Below are positions 45,207 to 47,966 of a stretch of 47,966 bases of DNA, one piece after another. This DNA is from Candidatus Omnitrophota bacterium. GTDB lineage: Bacteria > Omnitrophota > Gorgyraeia > Zapsychrales > Fredricksoniimonadaceae. The translations under genes and the position numbers were made by a program. Numbering within the stretch: the first letter of the stretch is position 1; each line of letters opens with the position of its first letter. Under the pieces are notes generated by a model. The model did not search any database. It saw only the letters and a program-made list of their open reading frames with translations, and was not told the origin of the DNA. The stretch is from assembly GCA_015233145.1 (NCBI GenBank), contig JADFYI010000007.1:1-47966 (forward strand), written 5' to 3'.

Positions 45207-45772
45207 AAACCATCCGCGCCTTCATTGCCATTGATCTCGACGAGAGGTTAAAACGCGAGCTTGCCCACCTTCAGGAAAAGCTCAAGGCGGCTGAAGCTGA
45301 CGTCAAATGGGTGGCGCCTAAAAATCTTCACCTGACGCTTAAATTCCTTGGAGAAATTCTTCCCACCCAGATTGACGATGTGGAATCCGCCATGATCAGG
45401 ACCGCGGGAAGTTTCAGCACATTTCACATGGACGTAGGCGAACTGGGGGCTTTTCCGAATAAAACCACACCGGAAATTATCTGGGCCGGCGTTACAAAAC
45501 GCTTGAACCTTCTTTTGGATATCAGCCGCTACCTTGATGAAGAACTATCAGATATAGATATTGCGGAAGAAAAACGCGCCTTTACAGCGCACATCACGCT
45601 GGGACGGCTTAAAAAGCCGGCCAAAGACCATCGCCTGGCAGAGCTTTTGACCAACACACATATCCCTTCCGGGGTCTCCCAAAAGGTGGAGCGCCTGACC
45701 CTTTTTCGAAGCGATCTTTTCTCGACAGGCGCTCAATATGAAATCCTCAGCCACGCGCGGCTCAATGCCTAA
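45203..45772 (+). CDS. thpR: RNA 2',3'-cyclic phosphodiesterase
   Basis: A 189-aa 2H phosphoesterase. Both HxTx motifs are present: His43 (HLTLKFLGE) and His130 (HITLGRL). The N-terminus RAFIAIDLDERLK is typical of ThpR/LigT. It opens 2',3'-cyclic phosphate ends of RNA. The ATG overlaps the pncC stop (ATGA); cinA-thpR pairs occur in many bacteria. It converges on and overlaps the BI-1 gene end by 4 bp. Confidence 0.94.
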   Translation: MKTIRAFIAIDLDERLKRELAHLQEKLKAAEADVKWVAPKNLHLTLKFLGEILPTQIDDVESAMIRTAGSFSTFHMDVGELGAFPNKTTPEIIWAGVTKRLNLLLDISRYLDEELSDIDIAEEKRAFTAHITLGRLKKPAKDHRLAELLTNTHIPSGVSQKVERLTLFRSDLFSTGAQYEILSHARLNA

Positions 45773-46551
45773 TCTCTTCCCCTTAACTTCGCCAGAAGAT
45801 TAAGGATTTCCATATAAAGCCAAATGAGCGTAACCATCAGGCCAAACGCGCCATACCATTCCATATACTTCGGCGCACCCACCTCTGCCCCCTGTTCAAT
45901 AAAATCAAAATCCAAAAGAAGGTTCAGCGCGGCAATCCCCACAATGAAAAGGCTGATGCCAATGCCAATGGGGCCTGAATCATGGATATAAGGCATATTG
46001 ACGTGAAACATCCCCAATATCCAGGTTACCAGATAAAGAAGGGCAATGGCACCTGTGGCAATGACCACACCGGCGCGAAACTTTTCCGTGACACGGATAA
46101 TACGGGCCTTATAGGCCATCAAAAGGCAAAAAAGCATGCCAAACGTAAGCCCCACCGCCTGCATCACAATGCCATGATACCGCATTTCCAGAATCGCGGA
46201 AATGCCGCCCAAAACCAAGCCTTCCGCAACAGCATAAATCGGAGCAGTTACCCTGGCCCATTCTTTTTTAAAGACAGTGATAAGCGCGGCAATCAGCCCC
46301 ACAATCACTCCGCCAAAAATAAACGGAATCACAGCCGCAGGATTGCTGACAGCCGCTGGAGTCTCATAGCCTACCGACGGGGCCGCAGGCTGGATAATCT
46401 TGCTCCACACCCACAGGGCAGGAACCAACACAAGCGCGAGAAGTATAAGGCATTTGTTGACCGTGCCCTGAATGGTCATGACCTGGCCATCGGCGAAAGC
46501 CCCTGACTGGGAAAACACATTCTCCCCCAACACTGGATTTGTTGAACGCAT
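45769..46551 (-). CDS. Bax inhibitor-1/YccA family membrane protein
   Basis: A 260-aa protein with about seven membrane helices. The N-terminus MRSTNPVLGENVFSQ and the C-terminal helix with YMEWYGAFGLMVTLIWLYMEIL are characteristic of the bacterial BI-1 branch. AAGGAG before ATG 46551 decides the start; the longer frame overlaps pgpA. Family members are linked to calcium leak or membrane-protease control; the bacterial role is poorly defined. Confidence 0.92.
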   Translation of the reverse strand: MRSTNPVLGENVFSQSGAFADGQVMTIQGTVNKCLILLALVLVPALWVWSKIIQPAAPSVGYETPAAVSNPAAVIPFIFGGVIVGLIAALITVFKKEWARVTAPIYAVAEGLVLGGISAILEMRYHGIVMQAVGLTFGMLFCLLMAYKARIIRVTEKFRAGVVIATGAIALLYLVTWILGMFHVNMPYIHDSGPIGIGISLFIVGIAALNLLLDFDFIEQGAEVGAPKYMEWYGAFGLMVTLIWLYMEILNLLAKLRGRD

Positions 46552-46576
46552 ACTAAAACTCCTTCTTACTTTTGTT

Positions 46577-47050
46577 TCAAACAATGCGATAGTGCACACC
46601 ATCCGCCCATCGGATGCCAATCTGCAAAACAATATTCGTATATACCCCGGCCATCATGTCATCGAGCATAATCCCCTTGGCGCCGCCCATGGCCTCAAAT
46701 TTATCTTCAGGATAAATTTTAAACATATCAAAGGCACGAAAGAGAAAGAATCCCGCAACCATGACCGGCCAGGAAAAAACCGGGATTAACAAAAATGAGA
46801 TCATGATCCCGGAAACCTCGTCAATCACAACACATCCCGGGTCTTTCTTGCCCATAGCCTTTTCCACAATGCCGGATGTCATAAACCCAAGCACGGTCAC
46901 AAGAATGAGGACCCCCAGGTAAAGCCAGATATTCGACCGGCAATAATAGGCCATGACCAACCCCACAGCGCTTGCCGCGGTTCCCGGAGCAAACGGAAAA
47001 TCACCGACCCGAAAAAATGTGGCTACCCATCTGGCAAGCGCGGGATTCAT
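46577..47050 (-). CDS. pgpA: Phosphatidylglycerophosphatase A
   Basis: A 157-aa membrane phosphatase that converts phosphatidylglycerol phosphate to phosphatidylglycerol. GDFPFAPGTAASAVG, VVIDEVSGIMISF, FFLFRAFDMFKIYP and GIMLDDMMAGVYTN are family motifs. ATG 47050 lies 7 bp after the pgsA stop; an in-frame ATG at 47080 would overlap pgsA. It follows pgsA, its substrate supplier. Confidence 0.94.
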   Translation of the reverse strand: MNPALARWVATFFRVGDFPFAPGTAASAVGLVMAYYCRSNIWLYLGVLILVTVLGFMTSGIVEKAMGKKDPGCVVIDEVSGIMISFLLIPVFSWPVMVAGFFLFRAFDMFKIYPEDKFEAMGGAKGIMLDDMMAGVYTNIVLQIGIRWADGVHYRIV

Positions 47051-47057
47051 CCGTTCA

Positions 47058-47624
47058 TCATCTTTCGTCTTTAAAGGCATTAAAATACCCGATCCCTGAG
47101 ACAACCGTTAACGCAACGACGATTATCATAAGCAAATTCACGAAAATCTGCCAGTGGATTTCATAATTTGTCACCATGGCTTTTGTCAAAGGCGCTGTTG
47201 CCAAAACACGATAAAGAAGGATCACAATAATTGTTGTCATCTGAAAAACGGTCTTGATCTTCCCTGATTTTTCCGCAGGGATCACCTGGCCGCGCGTCAT
47301 GGCATGAATCCTTGACGCTGTCACAACCATTTCCCGGGCCGCCACCAAAACAACCATCCAGAGCGCAATAGTGCCTTCGAAGGCAAAAATAAAAAAAGCC
47401 GCCAAAGTTAAGAATTTATCCGCGATCGGATCCATGATCTGGCCAAAGGTCGTGGAAAGGTTATATTTACGGGCCATAAACCCGTCGGCCCAATCTGTGA
47501 GAGACGCAATGGCAAAAACAAAAAGAAGAAGCCCGGCCCCTTTCCAGCCTGGGGTTTGCGCGAGAATCACAAACAGGCATGTTAAGAAAAAACGCGACAA
47601 TGTGAGCATGTTAGGAACATTCAC
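47058..47624 (-). CDS. pgsA: CDP-diacylglycerol-glycerol-3-phosphate 3-phosphatidyltransferase
   Basis: A 188-aa CDP-alcohol phosphotransferase with the full D-x2-DG-x2-AR-x8-G-x3-D-x3-D motif (from DWADGFMAR to GQIMDPIADK). It makes phosphatidylglycerol phosphate in the inner membrane. I chose GTG 47624, which overlaps the rimO stop (GTGA) and has AGGGAGA 7 bases upstream, giving VNVPNMLTLSR; another GTG lies two codons earlier. Confidence 0.94.
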   Translation of the reverse strand: MNVPNMLTLSRFFLTCLFVILAQTPGWKGAGLLLFVFAIASLTDWADGFMARKYNLSTTFGQIMDPIADKFLTLAAFFIFAFEGTIALWMVVLVAAREMVVTASRIHAMTRGQVIPAEKSGKIKTVFQMTTIIVILLYRVLATAPLTKAMVTNYEIHWQIFVNLLMIIVVALTVVSGIGYFNAFKDER

Positions 47625-47966
47625 AAACACTCTCCCTGTAAATCATACTCTGTAGCGCCGGTGATACGCGCGTCCACAAACTCTCCGGGCCGCAACCTGC
47701 GAGAACTCTTGATATAAACAACACCATCAACATCGGGCGCATCAAATTCACTGCGCGCGGCATAGGTATCTCTTGAATCTTTTTCACGGCCCTCAATCAA
47801 ACATTTGAGGGTTTTTCCGATCATCTTTTCAGAAAAGCCGCGGGAAATCTCTTTCTGGATTTCCATAAGCTCTTTCTGGCGCGCCTGTTTGACTTTGAGC
47901 GGAATTTGGGGCTTTAAATTGTAAGCCTCTGTCCCTTTTTCACGCGAATATGTAAAAACCCCCACC
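47621..47966 (-). CDS. rimO: Ribosomal protein S12 methylthiotransferase RimO, C-terminal part
   Basis: The frame is open to the right edge, so only the last 114 or so residues are seen. GVFTYSREKGTEAYNL, a helical linker with QARQKELMEIQKEIS, and a TRAM domain (GKTLKCLIEGREKDS onward, ending GATEYDLQG) match RimO better than MiaB. RimO methylthiolates Asp of ribosomal protein S12 using radical SAM chemistry; the iron-sulfur domain lies outside. The rimO-pgsA adjacency is common. Confidence 0.9.
   Translation of the reverse strand, partial: VGVFTYSREKGTEAYNLKPQIPLKVKQARQKELMEIQKEISRGFSEKMIGKTLKCLIEGREKDSRDTYAARSEFDAPDVDGVVYIKSSRRLRPGEFVDARITGATEYDLQGECL

Overview
The window looks like a chromosomal segment of an uncultured Gram-negative (diderm) bacterium. 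The diderm call rests on a TolC-type outer-membrane channel with an RND pump, a lipoprotein, and a meso-diaminopimelate-type peptidoglycan pathway. Almost every gene is on the minus strand, tightly packed, with many 4-bp ATGA/GTGA stop-start overlaps. A fused murC-ddl gene, best known from Chlamydiae, together with the general gene content, hints at the PVC/Omnitrophota neighbourhood. That placement is inference; no 16S rRNA or phylogenetic marker could be tested here.

Layout, left to right. (1) 1-3.7 kb: a visibly AT-rich signalling cluster with a response regulator, a stand-alone CZB zinc sensor, a SAM methyltransferase and a 7TM-GAF sensor kinase that runs off the left edge. (2) 3.8-5.6 kb: trmD-rplS-rnhB. 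(3) 5.6-11.7 kb: marR-tolC-RND permease-MFS, an efflux operon with no periplasmic adaptor gene. (4) 11.7-14.3 kb: a CheY-like protein with queA and tgt (queuosine). (5) 14.4-30.9 kb: the division and cell-wall (dcw) cluster, read mraZ, a 94-aa unknown, rsmH, ftsL, ftsI, murE, murF, mraY, murD, ftsW, murG, murC-ddl, ftsQ, ftsA. It has a consensus promoter and an MraZ-box array at its head. ftsZ and murB are absent from their usual places. (6) 31.1-36.6 kb: ribF-truB-nrnA-rbfA-cca-xerD plus a lipoprotein. (7) 36.6-39.5 kb: ligA, acylphosphatase, a repeat-rich stretch and tRNA-Pro(CGG). (8) 39.6-44.7 kb: fabZ and the riboflavin operon ribBA-ribH-nusB-PHP-ribD-ribE behind a consensus promoter with no room for an FMN riboswitch. 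(9) 44.7-48 kb: pncC-thpR on the plus strand, then BI-1/YccA, pgpA, pgsA and the 3' end of rimO.

The most unusual signal is non-coding. Three intergenic elements of about 110-130 bp (20.3 kb, 22.9 kb, 39.1 kb) share one architecture: an outer helix, a conserved 6x6 internal loop, a long variable helix, then a second conserved block, with compensatory base changes between copies. Two of them sit inside the dcw operon. They look like a structured RNA or ERIC-like palindromic repeat family that I cannot match to anything I know.

Functional links: cca is present and the tRNA gene has no encoded CCA; ribF continues the riboflavin operon's pathway to FMN/FAD; and the dcw genes encode lipid II synthesis from UDP-MurNAc onward together with the septal synthase.
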